Below the pieces are notes generated by a model, which worked only from the letters and a program-made list of their open reading frames with translations, was not told the DNA's origin and made no database searches. A stretch of 64,000 nucleotides of DNA from the NCBI GenBank assembly GCA_046329055.1, contig JAXLVK010000022.1, positions 1 to 64,000 on the forward strand. Reading direction: 5' to 3'. This DNA comes from JADKCL01 sp046329055 (GTDB lineage Bacteria > Bacteroidota > Bacteroidia > J057 > JADKCL01). Position 1 is the stretch's first letter; each line of letters begins with the position of its first letter. The translations under genes and the position numbers were made by a program. This document shows positions 25,315-34,290 of the stretch, piece after piece.

Positions 25315-27135
25315 TTAGATAGCGCCTTCTTCGATCGCCTTCTTGATCAAGGCGGCGCGACTTTGGCCGATGACGGCGATCAACTCATCGAGGTTGGCTT
25401 CCTTGACTTTTTTCACGGAGCGGAAGTGCTGCAGGAGCTTGTCTGCGGTGCCTTTGCCGACGCCGGGCAGGTCTGTCAGGTGAGTGACGAAGGTGTTTTT
25501 GCTGCGAAGGTCGCGGTGGAATGTGATGCCGAATCTATGCGCCTCGTTGCGGAGCTGTTGGATGAGCTTGAGGGAGGTGCTGCGCTTGTCAAGGTGCAGC
25601 GGAATCGGGTCGTTCAGGACGTAGATTTCCTCCAGTTTCTTGGCGATGCCGATGATGGGTACCTTGGTGATCAAACCCAGCTCCTCCAGCGATTTGGCTG
25701 CGCTGCTGAGTTGCCCCTTGCCACCGTCCACGATGATGAGATTCGGCAGCGGCAGGTTCTCATCCAGGCATCTTTTGTACCGACGGTGGATGATTTCCTC
25801 CATGGAGGCGAAGTCATTCGGCCCCTCGACGGTCTTGATTTTGAAGTGGCGGTAGTCCTTTTTGGAGGCTTTGCCGTCCTTGAACACGACCATGGAGGCG
25901 ACCGGATTGGTGCCGTGGAAGTTCGAGTTGTCGAAGCACTCGATGTGTTTGGGCAGTGCAGTGAGGTGCAGGTCCTTTTGCAGCTGCTCCAAGATGGGTT
26001 CCTGCGGACTTTTCTTTTTGAAGGTCTGCTTCCAAACCTTTTCCTCCAGCAGCACCCTGCAATTTTTCATGGACAAATCCACCAGCATTTTGCGGTCACC
26101 GCGGGTTGGCACCTTGATTTGACCTTCCCAATCGGCGGATTCGTCTTCGAGGCCAAATGTGACGTTGGTGAGGAGTTCCTTGCCCATGCCTTCTTCAACC
26201 AGCAGCCGATCAAATACCGAAGCCAGCAATTCCTCGTCGGTCTCATCGTTTTTGATCCGGACTTCCCAGCTATGCGTCGCAACGATGGCGCCCCTTGAGA
26301 CCCGGAAATGGTTCAAGACGGCGAGATCATTCAGGCGGTCCACGGTCAAGACATCCACGGCATCGATTTCCTCGGAAACCACAGTGTTGCGGAGCTTGAA
26401 TGCGCGGATTTTTTCGATCATGATCCGGACCGCTTCCGCCTTTTCAAATGCGTACTCCTCGGCATGGGCATACATCTCCTGTTCCAATTGCTCCAGCAGC
26501 TCGCGGAGGTGCCCTTTCAAGATTTTGCGGATCGAAGCAATGTTTTTGAGGTAGTCTTCCTCTGAAATCTGCGCCTCACATGGCCCCAAGCAATTGCCAA
26601 TCTGATACTCCAGGCAGAGTTTGAACTTACCTGACCGGACATTGGCTTCGCTGAGGTTGTAGTTGCATGTGCGGTACTTGTAGTTCTGCCGGATGAGGTC
26701 CAGGAAAGCATGCATCGACTTCACGGAGGTGAATGGCCCATAGTATTCCGCACCCTCATCCGTCCGGTCGCGGGTGGGGAAGACCCTCGGGAACCGCTCC
26801 TTGGTGATGGTGATGTAGGGATAGGTCTTCCCGTCCTTGAGGTTGATGTTGTACTTGGGCTGATGCTCCTTGATGAAATTGTTCTCAAGGGTCAATGCCT
26901 CCGATTCACTGTGGGTGATGGTGTACTGAATGTCCGCGATCTGCGCAACCATGGTCGCGATGCGGTAGCTGTGGCCCTTGCCACCAGAGAAGTAGCTGCG
27001 CACCCGCTTCAGCAGGCTCTTGGCCTTGCCGATGTAGAGCAGTTGTCCAGACTTGTTGTAATAGCGGTAAACCCCAGGCGCGTCGGGCACCAATCGCAAT
27101 TGCTCCCTTACCTTTTCGGAATGCGCCTCACTCAT
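25315..27135 (-). CDS. uvrC: Excinuclease ABC subunit C
   Basis: UvrC makes both incisions in nucleotide excision repair. The 606-residue product has the N-terminal GIY-YIG nuclease (GVYRYY, LLYIGKAKSLLKRV), a UVR motif near residues 205-240, the RNase H-like second nuclease with ECFDNSNFHGT and LIIVDGGKGQLSSA, and C-terminal helix-hairpin-helix motifs (LTDLPGVGKGTADKLLQHF). The length is typical. Its start overlaps the end of the penicillin-binding protein gene by eight bases, so it is the second gene of that operon. Confidence 0.95.
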   Translation of the reverse strand: MSEAHSEKVREQLRLVPDAPGVYRYYNKSGQLLYIGKAKSLLKRVRSYFSGGKGHSYRIATMVAQIADIQYTITHSESEALTLENNFIKEHQPKYNINLKDGKTYPYITITKERFPRVFPTRDRTDEGAEYYGPFTSVKSMHAFLDLIRQNYKYRTCNYNLSEANVRSGKFKLCLEYQIGNCLGPCEAQISEEDYLKNIASIRKILKGHLRELLEQLEQEMYAHAEEYAFEKAEAVRIMIEKIRAFKLRNTVVSEEIDAVDVLTVDRLNDLAVLNHFRVSRGAIVATHSWEVRIKNDETDEELLASVFDRLLVEEGMGKELLTNVTFGLEDESADWEGQIKVPTRGDRKMLVDLSMKNCRVLLEEKVWKQTFKKKSPQEPILEQLQKDLHLTALPKHIECFDNSNFHGTNPVASMVVFKDGKASKKDYRHFKIKTVEGPNDFASMEEIIHRRYKRCLDENLPLPNLIIVDGGKGQLSSAAKSLEELGLITKVPIIGIAKKLEEIYVLNDPIPLHLDKRSTSLKLIQQLRNEAHRFGITFHRDLRSKNTFVTHLTDLPGVGKGTADKLLQHFRSVKKVKEANLDELIAVIGQSRAALIKKAIEEGAI

Positions 27136-29422
27136 TGTCGGGGTTCATGATGGACTTGATGCCCGTCGAGGAGGTGTCTCCCCAAGCATTCTTGCGTTGG
27201 TAGTCGTACTTGGAACAGTCCAGCTCCACGTCGAAATTGGAGGGGACGGGGAAGCGGTCCTTCGGCAAGCCGATGGTGCTGTCCGCATAGACTTTGGACA
27301 TGAACAGTCCAAAGATGGGCAGGGCGAGGCTTGCGCCTTGACCATATTCCAAGGAGCGGAAACGCATCCGGCGATCGGAACAACCGACCCAGGTGCCACC
27401 CACCATGTAAGGCGTGACGCCCATGAACCATCCGTCAGACTGGTTTTGGGTGGTTCCTGTCTTGCCGCCAATGTCCATGTTCAATTTATAGCGGGAGCGC
27501 AAACGACCTCCGGTGCCTCCGGGCTCGTTCACCACGCCACGTAACATGTCGATCATCATGTAGGCGGTCTTCTCGGAAATGGCTTCGCGGCCCTCGGGAT
27601 AGAAGTCCGCCAAGACGTTGCCGTTGCGGTCCTCGATCCGGGTCACGAACATGGGACGGTTGTAGATGCCCTTGTTCGCGAAGGTGCCGTAGGCCCCGGT
27701 CAACTCAAACACGCTCAAATCCGTGGTACCCAAGGCCAATGAAGGCACGCAATCCAAGGGGCTTTCGATGCCCATCTTTTTCGCCCATTCGCAGACCACA
27801 TGCGGCCCGATGCGTTTCATCACGCGGGCGGTGATCAGGTTCGTCGATGTCGCCAATCCACGTCGCAGGGTCATGAACCCGCCAATCTTGCCATCGGCAT
27901 TCTTGGGCGCCCAGATTTGTTTCCCGAGGTCATTGTAGAAGAATACCGGCTGGTTCAACTCCACATCACAGGGCGAGCTGCCATTGTCAAAGGCCGCACA
28001 GTACACGAAGGGCTTGAAGGTCGAGCCCACCTGCCGCTTGCCGGTATAGACGTGGTCGTATTTGAAGAAGCGGTGATTGATCCCGCCGACCCATGCCTTG
28101 ATGTGGCCATTCGTGGGATCCACGGCCATGAATCCGGTTTCGAGGAACTTGGCGTAGTATTTCAGCGAGTCCCAGGGGCTGATGAGGGTGTCGCGCACCT
28201 GCCTGTCCCATGCGAAAAGGTCCATTTTGATGGGGGTATGGAACTCCTCCATGATCTCGTCCATGTTCAGTCCCGCAGCCCGTGCAGAATGGTAGCGGGT
28301 GCTCAGCTTCATGATGTCGGTGAGGAAGGTCGAATCCTTTACCCATGGCTCCTTGCCGTCGATGTGCTTGTTAAAGACACCCTGTAGCCACTTCAGGTGC
28401 TCAGAGACGGACTCCTCCGCGTAGCGCTGCATCCGCGAGTCGATGGTCGTGTAGATCTTGAGGCCATCGCGGTAGGGATCGTGTCCCGTGGTTTTGCACC
28501 ATTCCTTCAGCCATTCGCGGAGATGCTCAGTGAAGTAGGGCGCCAAGCCCAGGTCGCGGTAGTCGCTGCGTTCACGGACATTGATCGGGAGGGACTTGAG
28601 GCTGTCCAGGCTCCATCCCGAAGGGACAAATCCCTGTGCGCCCATCAATTCCAAGATGGTATTGCGGCGGTTCTTGGCAGCATCAGGAAAGCGGCGGGGA
28701 TTATACTTGTCGGTCGCTTTGAGCAAGCCCACGAGCATGGCCGCCTCCTCGATCTTGAGCGAGTCCGCGTCCTTGCCGAAGTATTCATTGGCGCCGTTTT
28801 GGATGCCGTAGGTGTTGCCTACGAAGGAGACGGTGTTGAGGTAGGCGACGAGGATCTCCTCCTTGGTGAATTCCCGCTCCAGGACGACCGCGACGACCAT
28901 TTCCTTGAGCTTGCGCCAGATGCTGCGCTCACGACCGATCATCTCGTACAGGTTCCGGGCGAGCTGCATGGTCACCGTGCTGCCCCCGCGCGGACGGTTG
29001 CCGGAGAGGACTTCCTTGGCGATAGCAAAGAAGGACTGCGGGTCGATGCCGGAGTGTTCGCGGAAGCGGACGTCCTCAGTCGCCACGAGGGCATTGATCA
29101 CGTGGGGGGAAATGTCCTCCATTTTGACGCTGACGCGGTTCTTCTCATCGAAGAGGTCGCGCAAGACCATGCCGTCCGCTGAATAAATCCGAGTGCTGAG
29201 CTCCGAATGCGGATTTTCGATCACGTCCATGGGCGGCATGTCGCTGAGGGCGATGAGCACCACGCCCACGATGGCGAGCACGACAGTGCCCACGAATCCC
29301 AAGATCATGAATCGGAAAAAACGGAACCACTTCCGGCCCGCCTTGGACTTGGCTTGCTCGAATTTGGCGGTGACCCGCTTGGGGCTGCCGACAGGGCCAT
29401 CGGGTGTGGTGGAAGGCGTCAA
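27128..29422 (-). CDS. Class A penicillin-binding protein 1A
   Basis: A 764-residue bifunctional peptidoglycan synthase. A basic cytoplasmic start and one helix (about 35-60) precede the GT51 transglycosylase with catalytic Glu116 in ATEDVRF and RGGSTVTMQL. The transpeptidase has SxxK as STFK (Ser467, Lys470), an SxN triad in ATSTNLITA, and KTGT in GGKTGTTQNQ. The start is a TTG at 29422, the first possible codon after an in-frame stop, 22 bases downstream of a TAACTTTG box. It leads the operon with uvrC. Confidence 0.93.
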   Translation of the reverse strand: MTPSTTPDGPVGSPKRVTAKFEQAKSKAGRKWFRFFRFMILGFVGTVVLAIVGVVLIALSDMPPMDVIENPHSELSTRIYSADGMVLRDLFDEKNRVSVKMEDISPHVINALVATEDVRFREHSGIDPQSFFAIAKEVLSGNRPRGGSTVTMQLARNLYEMIGRERSIWRKLKEMVVAVVLEREFTKEEILVAYLNTVSFVGNTYGIQNGANEYFGKDADSLKIEEAAMLVGLLKATDKYNPRRFPDAAKNRRNTILELMGAQGFVPSGWSLDSLKSLPINVRERSDYRDLGLAPYFTEHLREWLKEWCKTTGHDPYRDGLKIYTTIDSRMQRYAEESVSEHLKWLQGVFNKHIDGKEPWVKDSTFLTDIMKLSTRYHSARAAGLNMDEIMEEFHTPIKMDLFAWDRQVRDTLISPWDSLKYYAKFLETGFMAVDPTNGHIKAWVGGINHRFFKYDHVYTGKRQVGSTFKPFVYCAAFDNGSSPCDVELNQPVFFYNDLGKQIWAPKNADGKIGGFMTLRRGLATSTNLITARVMKRIGPHVVCEWAKKMGIESPLDCVPSLALGTTDLSVFELTGAYGTFANKGIYNRPMFVTRIEDRNGNVLADFYPEGREAISEKTAYMMIDMLRGVVNEPGGTGGRLRSRYKLNMDIGGKTGTTQNQSDGWFMGVTPYMVGGTWVGCSDRRMRFRSLEYGQGASLALPIFGLFMSKVYADSTIGLPKDRFPVPSNFDVELDCSKYDYQRKNAWGDTSSTGIKSIMNPDNE

Positions 29423-29444
29423 ATTGTACCTGAATTACCTCAGC

Positions 29445-29452
29445 CAAAGTTA
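29445..29452 (-). promoter_or_regulatory. -7 box TAACTTTG for the PBP1A-uvrC operon
   Basis: An exact TAnnTTTG match on the minus strand, 22 bases upstream of the TTG start. Confidence 0.55.
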
Positions 29453-29506
29453 AGAGGAATTCCATCAATTGATTCCAAGCGACGGCACCGGAATGCCGGA
29501 CTTCGA

Positions 29507-32140
29507 TCAATTGCCGGAGAGCAAAACCTCCTCGTAGTAAAGGAAATAGTCTTCCATCCGCTTCTTGCCGTAGGCGGTGCGGAAGTTGGCCGGGCTGATG
29601 TAGGCTGCCTTTTCTTCCTCGTCCGTGAACAAAGTGCTCAATTCCATGTCCTTGCGCAGTGCGGAGATGTAGGCGGCGGCCTCCTTCTCGCTGTCAAACT
29701 GGCTGATGTAAGGCATGTGGTACTTGTTGTTGTAGAGGAAGACGCTCACGTTGAGGCGCTTTTCGGCGAAGTACTTGGCGTTGAAGTCGTTCACCTTCTG
29801 CTGGAGCTCATTGGTTTGGAGCTTCTCCTTCTTGATGGTGACGACGACGTAGAGCTTTTCATTGGGTTTGCGGACGGCCTCAAATCCTGCGAATCGCGGG
29901 TTTTCGTTGCCGGGCTGAACTTGATTGTCGCCGGGTTGTCCCTTGTTTTCGGCCGGCTTGTCACCGCTGAGGTAGGCGAGGGTCCGGTTGATCTCGGGAA
30001 TCACATCCGCGTCGGGGTAGTTGGTCTTGGTGTACTTGTAGATGTTCACCAAGCTGTCCTTGAGGCCCATGCCGCCGTAGCTCTTGCCCCGGATCATATA
30101 GACTTCCGCGAGGCCCTCATCCTCAGGGAACTGGCTGATGATGAAGTTGCTGAAGTCGATGCAGGTGTTCCATTCCCTGCGCTGGTAGGTCTCAAGCAGG
30201 GCTTTGTAGGCGGCTGCGAAGTTTTCCATGCTCTCCTTGGAGCCGTCCTCGAAGGTCTCGTTGTTGCAATACTTACAATAGCGACTATTGGGCGCTGCGG
30301 TGCAGATTTTGCGTTTCTGCTCATTGGCGCTGGACTCGTCCTCCTTGTCGGAGTAGATCTTGAAGAGGGCGTAGCGCGCCTTGAGGGTGTATTCGGAATC
30401 CGGGAAGCGGTTGACGAGGCGATTGTACACCACGATGGCGGAGTCCAGAATCTGGAGCTTGTTTTGGTAAACCTGACCGAGGCCGTAGAGGGCTTCTTCG
30501 ACTTTGCCAGCTGCAAGGATGCGATCCTCCTCGGTGCGGGGCACATTCTTGATCATCTTGGCCTTTTCGGCGGAGCCATACTTCTTGACCTCCTCCTCGG
30601 AGATCTTGACAGTATCCGCTCCCTCGCTGTCCGTGATGACCTCCAGGGTCTTGTTCTTCCTGCGCCAGTTGTCCTCGTTTTTGCGCATGCCCCAAGACTG
30701 CTCGAATTTGATCTTGCCGGAACTGACCTGATCGGGCGAGTCAAAATAGAAGCCATTGTTCCCTCGTCCCTTGTCCTCACCGAATTGGTTGAAGAGGTTG
30801 GGATCGTTGAGGGCCTTCATTTCTTCAAGGCGGCGCTGCTCATCCTGCTCCTTGCGCTTGGCTTGGGCCTCGAGGTATTTGTCCACGTATTCCTCCAGGG
30901 ACTTGTCGCTCATCTTGCTCAACTGCAGGAGGCTATCTTGGAGGTGGATCGTGTTCACATAACCGATGTACTCCTTGAGCGTGGCGCTGATCGTGGAGAT
31001 TTCGCGGTATTCGGGCGCTTCCGCATTGATGGAGGCGGAGGCACTGTCGAAGTAAACCTGCGCATTCGGGAAGTCCTTCAGGTCGTAGAAGTAGATCTGA
31101 CCAATCTTGTAATAGGAGAGGGCCTTTTGCCGCTGATTGTTGGTGTTGGCGGCGACGGACATCTTGAGGTGCTTGATGGCGGTTTTCTTCTTGTCGAGCT
31201 TGAGGTAGAGTTCGGCGATCTCATAATAGATGCGGTCGCGGTAGTCCACGTTTTTCTCGTCCTTGGCCATCTTCTTGAGCATCTTCATGAGCTTGTCCAA
31301 GTCGCCACCGGATTGGTCAGCGATCATGAGCTTGGCCATGGCCAATTTTGCATTGAAGATCAGCTCGTAGTCCGTGTTGAGCTTGGTGACGGCCTTGTAG
31401 TTTTCAATGGCCTTGGTGTTCTGCTCTTGGCTCTGGTAAATCTGTCCGAGCAGGTAACTGACCCGCGCCTTGTTGTTCGCACCTTTGATAAAGCTGCGAT
31501 TCTTGTTCAAAATGCGTTGCACCTCCTCATACTTGCCCTGATCGAGCAGCACCTGCGCATTCACCAAGGCCAATTCACCACGCTCGCGCTTTTTGAGGTC
31601 GATGTGTGCGAGCTGCTCTTCCAGGATTTTCGTGGCCAGGGTGGGATTCTCGTCCATGAGGTGGCATTTCACCATCCACATGTACACGAGCGGCACGAGC
31701 TTGGAATCAGGATATTTCTTGAGGACGAATTCGAAGTTGCTCAGGGCGAGGATGTAGTTCCGCTTGTAGAACCAAGCCTTCCCGATGTTGTAGCGGAAGT
31801 TGTCAATCCACTTGTTGTCCTTCTGATTGTGCTTCTGAAGGGCGATTTCGCAGATCTCGATGACTTTGTCGAAAGTGGGGGTGTTCGTTTTGGCGTCCTC
31901 GGCAGTGCCAGCAAACCAGACCGGAATGAAGCCTTCAGGCGGTACACGGTAGGCCGCATTGATGGCATTGGTGCCCTCTTTGAGTTTGACGGCCGCGTTG
32001 TACTGATAATTGTAGAGGCTGGTCGTGTTGTGAAAGCTACGCGAGACGATGTTGTTCCGCTTCACACCGCAGGAACTTATCCACATGCCGAGGATGGCTA
32101 TTGTGAAAAAATATGTAACTTTGTACTTCAACGTTGGCAA
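29507..32140 (-). CDS. sprE: Type IX secretion lipoprotein SprE/PorW
   Basis: An 877-residue lipoprotein with lipobox WISSC (Cys24). It opens with SRSFHNTTSLYNYQYNAA, typical of SprE/PorW, then runs through many TPR-like helices (residues about 60-420), a charged coiled-coil (about 410-450) and further TPRs, ending with a region reading QFDSEKEAAAYISALR. PorW links the outer-membrane translocon to the PorK/N ring. The start appears to be TTG at 32140, since no ATG precedes the signal peptide. A -7 box lies about 65 bases upstream on this strand. Confidence 0.88.
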   Translation of the reverse strand: MPTLKYKVTYFFTIAILGMWISSCGVKRNNIVSRSFHNTTSLYNYQYNAAVKLKEGTNAINAAYRVPPEGFIPVWFAGTAEDAKTNTPTFDKVIEICEIALQKHNQKDNKWIDNFRYNIGKAWFYKRNYILALSNFEFVLKKYPDSKLVPLVYMWMVKCHLMDENPTLATKILEEQLAHIDLKKRERGELALVNAQVLLDQGKYEEVQRILNKNRSFIKGANNKARVSYLLGQIYQSQEQNTKAIENYKAVTKLNTDYELIFNAKLAMAKLMIADQSGGDLDKLMKMLKKMAKDEKNVDYRDRIYYEIAELYLKLDKKKTAIKHLKMSVAANTNNQRQKALSYYKIGQIYFYDLKDFPNAQVYFDSASASINAEAPEYREISTISATLKEYIGYVNTIHLQDSLLQLSKMSDKSLEEYVDKYLEAQAKRKEQDEQRRLEEMKALNDPNLFNQFGEDKGRGNNGFYFDSPDQVSSGKIKFEQSWGMRKNEDNWRRKNKTLEVITDSEGADTVKISEEEVKKYGSAEKAKMIKNVPRTEEDRILAAGKVEEALYGLGQVYQNKLQILDSAIVVYNRLVNRFPDSEYTLKARYALFKIYSDKEDESSANEQKRKICTAAPNSRYCKYCNNETFEDGSKESMENFAAAYKALLETYQRREWNTCIDFSNFIISQFPEDEGLAEVYMIRGKSYGGMGLKDSLVNIYKYTKTNYPDADVIPEINRTLAYLSGDKPAENKGQPGDNQVQPGNENPRFAGFEAVRKPNEKLYVVVTIKKEKLQTNELQQKVNDFNAKYFAEKRLNVSVFLYNNKYHMPYISQFDSEKEAAAYISALRKDMELSTLFTDEEEKAAYISPANFRTAYGKKRMEDYFLYYEEVLLSGN
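32116..32123 (+). promoter_or_regulatory. -7 box TAACTTTG, toward the M23 peptidase
   Basis: An exact match on the plus strand lying inside the first codons of sprE on the other strand, 105 bases before the peptidase ATG. Confidence 0.5.
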
Positions 32141-32204
32141 ATGTTCGGGAAAAATACGCTAAAACCCGGAAACGCCTTTGTGTAAAAATCCGGTACCCGG
32201 ATCA

Positions 32205-32212
32205 CAAATATA
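32205..32212 (-). promoter_or_regulatory. -7 box TATATTTG, toward sprE
   Basis: An exact match on the minus strand, about 65 bases before the sprE start and only 16 bases from the peptidase ATG. Transcription from it would run through the opposing promoter at 32116. Confidence 0.5.
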
Positions 32213-32227
32213 GGGAAAAGGTCAGAG

Positions 32228-33130
32228 ATGCTGAAAGAGCGCGCTACTCGGTTATGGGCTAGACTGGTGAAGAAGTACCGGTTGGTACTTTATGACCATG
32301 AGTCACTGTCCCAATCGCGGAATGTAATCTTCAAGCCACTTACGGTGGTTTTGGTGGGATCGGGAGCCCTGTTGGCCATGACGATGCTTACCAGCCTCTT
32401 CATTTTCAACGTTCCCGCCATCCATCGCCACATCCCGGGGTTTCAGTCCCACTTGTCGGAGGACTACAAGTCCCTGCAACGCAAGAACAATGAGCTCGAG
32501 CGCGAGGTCGCCGAGATGGATTCCATGCTCAAGGTGTTCACCTCCGCCCTCGGTTCTGGCGACGTGAAGGCCAAGCCCGATCAAAAGGTCTGGGAAAGCG
32601 CTATGCCCGAGCCCGCGCAAGTCACGCCGGATCAGGATGACCATGGGCAAACTGCCATGGCACATCAAGACGAGGGTGGAGACGAGGAGTTGCCCGTGGA
32701 GGGCAGCGGAAACCTCCGCCCCATCGTCCCGCAGCCCCGCACAGGCGCCAATGTCCTGAACCTAGTAGCCCCCGTGGACGGCTACGTCACCAAGGACTTC
32801 GAACCCAAGGACAAGCCGCACTTCGGCATCGACCTGGGCGCGGAGGAGAACTCACTCGTGCGCTCCGTCGCGGATGGCCTCATCGTGTTTTCCGAATACT
32901 CGAACACGACCGGCTACGTGGTGGGCATCTGGCACAGCAAGTACAACATGCTTTCCTTCTACAAGCACAACAGCCGATTGTTCAAGTCGGTGGGCGCGCA
33001 CGTGTTTGCGGGGGAAGCCATCGCCGTGATCGGCAACACGGGCATCAACTCGTCAGGAACGCACCTGCACTTTGAGCTCTGGTATGACAACCGTCCGGTC
33101 AACCCGGCGGATTACATCAATTTCAACTAG
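32228..33130 (+). CDS. M23 (LytM) peptidoglycan endopeptidase
   Basis: A 300-residue bitopic membrane protein with a helix at about 36-62, a coiled coil at about 75-105, an acidic linker, and a C-terminal LytM domain. The zinc ligands are present: HFGID (His198, Asp202) and HLHFE (His279, His281). It should cut peptide cross-links in the wall. In Bacteroidota this gene commonly precedes a bactofilin, as here (eight bases to its ATG), suggesting that the enzyme is placed by the bactofilin scaffold. Confidence 0.93.
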   Translation: MLKERATRLWARLVKKYRLVLYDHESLSQSRNVIFKPLTVVLVGSGALLAMTMLTSLFIFNVPAIHRHIPGFQSHLSEDYKSLQRKNNELEREVAEMDSMLKVFTSALGSGDVKAKPDQKVWESAMPEPAQVTPDQDDHGQTAMAHQDEGGDEELPVEGSGNLRPIVPQPRTGANVLNLVAPVDGYVTKDFEPKDKPHFGIDLGAEENSLVRSVADGLIVFSEYSNTTGYVVGIWHSKYNMLSFYKHNSRLFKSVGAHVFAGEAIAVIGNTGINSSGTHLHFELWYDNRPVNPADYINFN

Positions 33131-33138
33131 GGGTGGCA

Positions 33139-33645
33139 ATGTTTGGATCTTCAAAATCAAAGGGTAGTAATAAAGGTATGGCAACCGAAAACGTACTCAA
33201 CACCATCGCCGAGGGCACGGTCCTCGAGGGCAAAATCACCACGAAGGGCGATATCCGTGTAGAGGGCCGGGTGATCGGCACCATTACCTGCGACGCCAAG
33301 CTCGTGATCGGGGAGAAGGGTTCCGTGGAAGGAGTGGTCGATGCCCGCAATGCCTACATCGCCGGTTCCGTGAAGGGGCAGGTGGTCGTGCGCGAATTGC
33401 TGCAACTCCAGGCCAACGGCCATATCAATGGCGACATCTACACGCAAAAGCTCAGCGTGCAGGTGGGAGCGACCTTTACTGGCAATTGCCGCATGGGGCA
33501 GGAGGCCAAGAACATGCTTTCCGAGTCCCAAACCCGCATCGAGGCCGAAAATGAGCGCCGCCGTTGCCGCCAATCCCCCAAGAAGAACGGCATCAACGGG
33601 CACTCTGGTGTTGAGGACAGGCCCCCACGTGAGCCTCGTGAATGA
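33139..33645 (+). CDS. Bactofilin (polymer-forming cytoskeletal protein)
   Basis: A protein of about 168 residues with the bactofilin right-handed beta-helix (about residues 20-125): regular hydrophobic strands with G at turns (TVLEGKITTKGDIRVEGRV, LVIGEKGSVEGVVDARNAYI). It polymerises without nucleotides and scaffolds wall enzymes. The ATG at 33139 is chosen; a GTG at 33133 is in frame. The basic tail after about residue 138 (RRRCRQSPKKNG) may be partly out of frame, since the indel-rich block begins here. The stop codon abuts the next ATG. Confidence 0.9.
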   Translation: MFGSSKSKGSNKGMATENVLNTIAEGTVLEGKITTKGDIRVEGRVIGTITCDAKLVIGEKGSVEGVVDARNAYIAGSVKGQVVVRELLQLQANGHINGDIYTQKLSVQVGATFTGNCRMGQEAKNMLSESQTRIEAENERRRCRQSPKKNGINGHSGVEDRPPREPRE

Positions 33646-33912
33646 ATGACTGAAAGCAGCGGGCGGATTACTCACTACAGCCTGTGTGCATCCAAATGGT
33701 GCTCACCATCCCGTTGTTCACCTATCTGGGCCACCGCCTGGACAAGTACATTGAGAACCCCAAGCCCATCTCGGACCGCTGTCTTCTGCCCTGCTCGGGG
33801 TGGTGATTGCCATGTTCGCCATGCTCAGATCCTTCATCAAACCCAACCCAAGAAAAAGTCCGGTACACCAGGGGAATCCCTTCCAATCCGCAATGAGTAT
33901 AATAAGGTATAG
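33646..33912 (+). CDS. AtpZ/AtpI family protein, frameshifted
   Basis: A small two-helix membrane protein of the AtpZ family that sits at the head of F-type ATP synthase operons. Stitched frames give QMVLTIPLFTYLGHRLDKYI and ENPKPIS, then VVIAMFAMLRSFIKPNPRK, and the stop-containing frame KKSGTPGESLPIRNEYNKV. At least two shifts are needed. The ATG directly follows the bactofilin stop, so the ATP synthase genes continue the same operon. Confidence 0.65.
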   Translation: MTESSGRITHYSLCASKWCSPSRCSPIWATAWTSTLRTPSPSRTAVFCPARGGDCHVRHAQILHQTQPKKKSGTPGESLPIRNEYNKV

Positions 33913-34164
33913 CCTGCTGTCCGTCGCCATCATGGCGGTGATCATGCTGGCCACTTGGCCGTTGCGTGAGCAAATCCTGCTCTCCGCGCACGCCTCGCAT
34001 TGGGGGCCATCGCACTTTCCAGCATCTCGGGCATCGTCGCCTACGCCATTGTCTATTCCGGGATCGAGAAGTGCATCACCTTGTTCACGGCTTATGTGAG
34101 CGGGAGCATGCTCATCAAGATGGTCATCGGGATGCTGGGCGTCTTCTTGGTGGCACTCAAATAA
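33893..34164 (+). CDS. ATP synthase-associated membrane protein (AtpI-like), frameshifted
   Basis: About 90 residues with three or four helices, from MSIIRYSLLSVAIMAVIML through GAIALSSISGIVAYAIVYS to LIKMVIGMLGVFLVALK before the TAA. One shift near 33993 is needed. Position between AtpZ and subunit a is that of the AtpI-like protein in Bacteroidota ATP synthase operons. Its start overlaps the AtpZ end by 20 bases. Confidence 0.6.
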
Positions 34165-34290
34165 GCTGTTGGCCGCCAGCCATTCGTGCTCAGCTACTTT
34201 TTCTGCTATTTTGTTTTTACGTCTCTTGAGGTTTACTGGCTTGCGTAAATTGCGCCCGATTTCAAAAAAAGGGGTGCGAGAATCGCAAAA

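Noticed and set aside
29207..32185. A 992-codon open frame on the plus strand
   Set aside because: It lies opposite sprE and the PBP1A start. Its composition (runs of Leu, Val, Gly, His, Asp) is what an antisense frame of a GC-biased gene gives, and no domain is visible.
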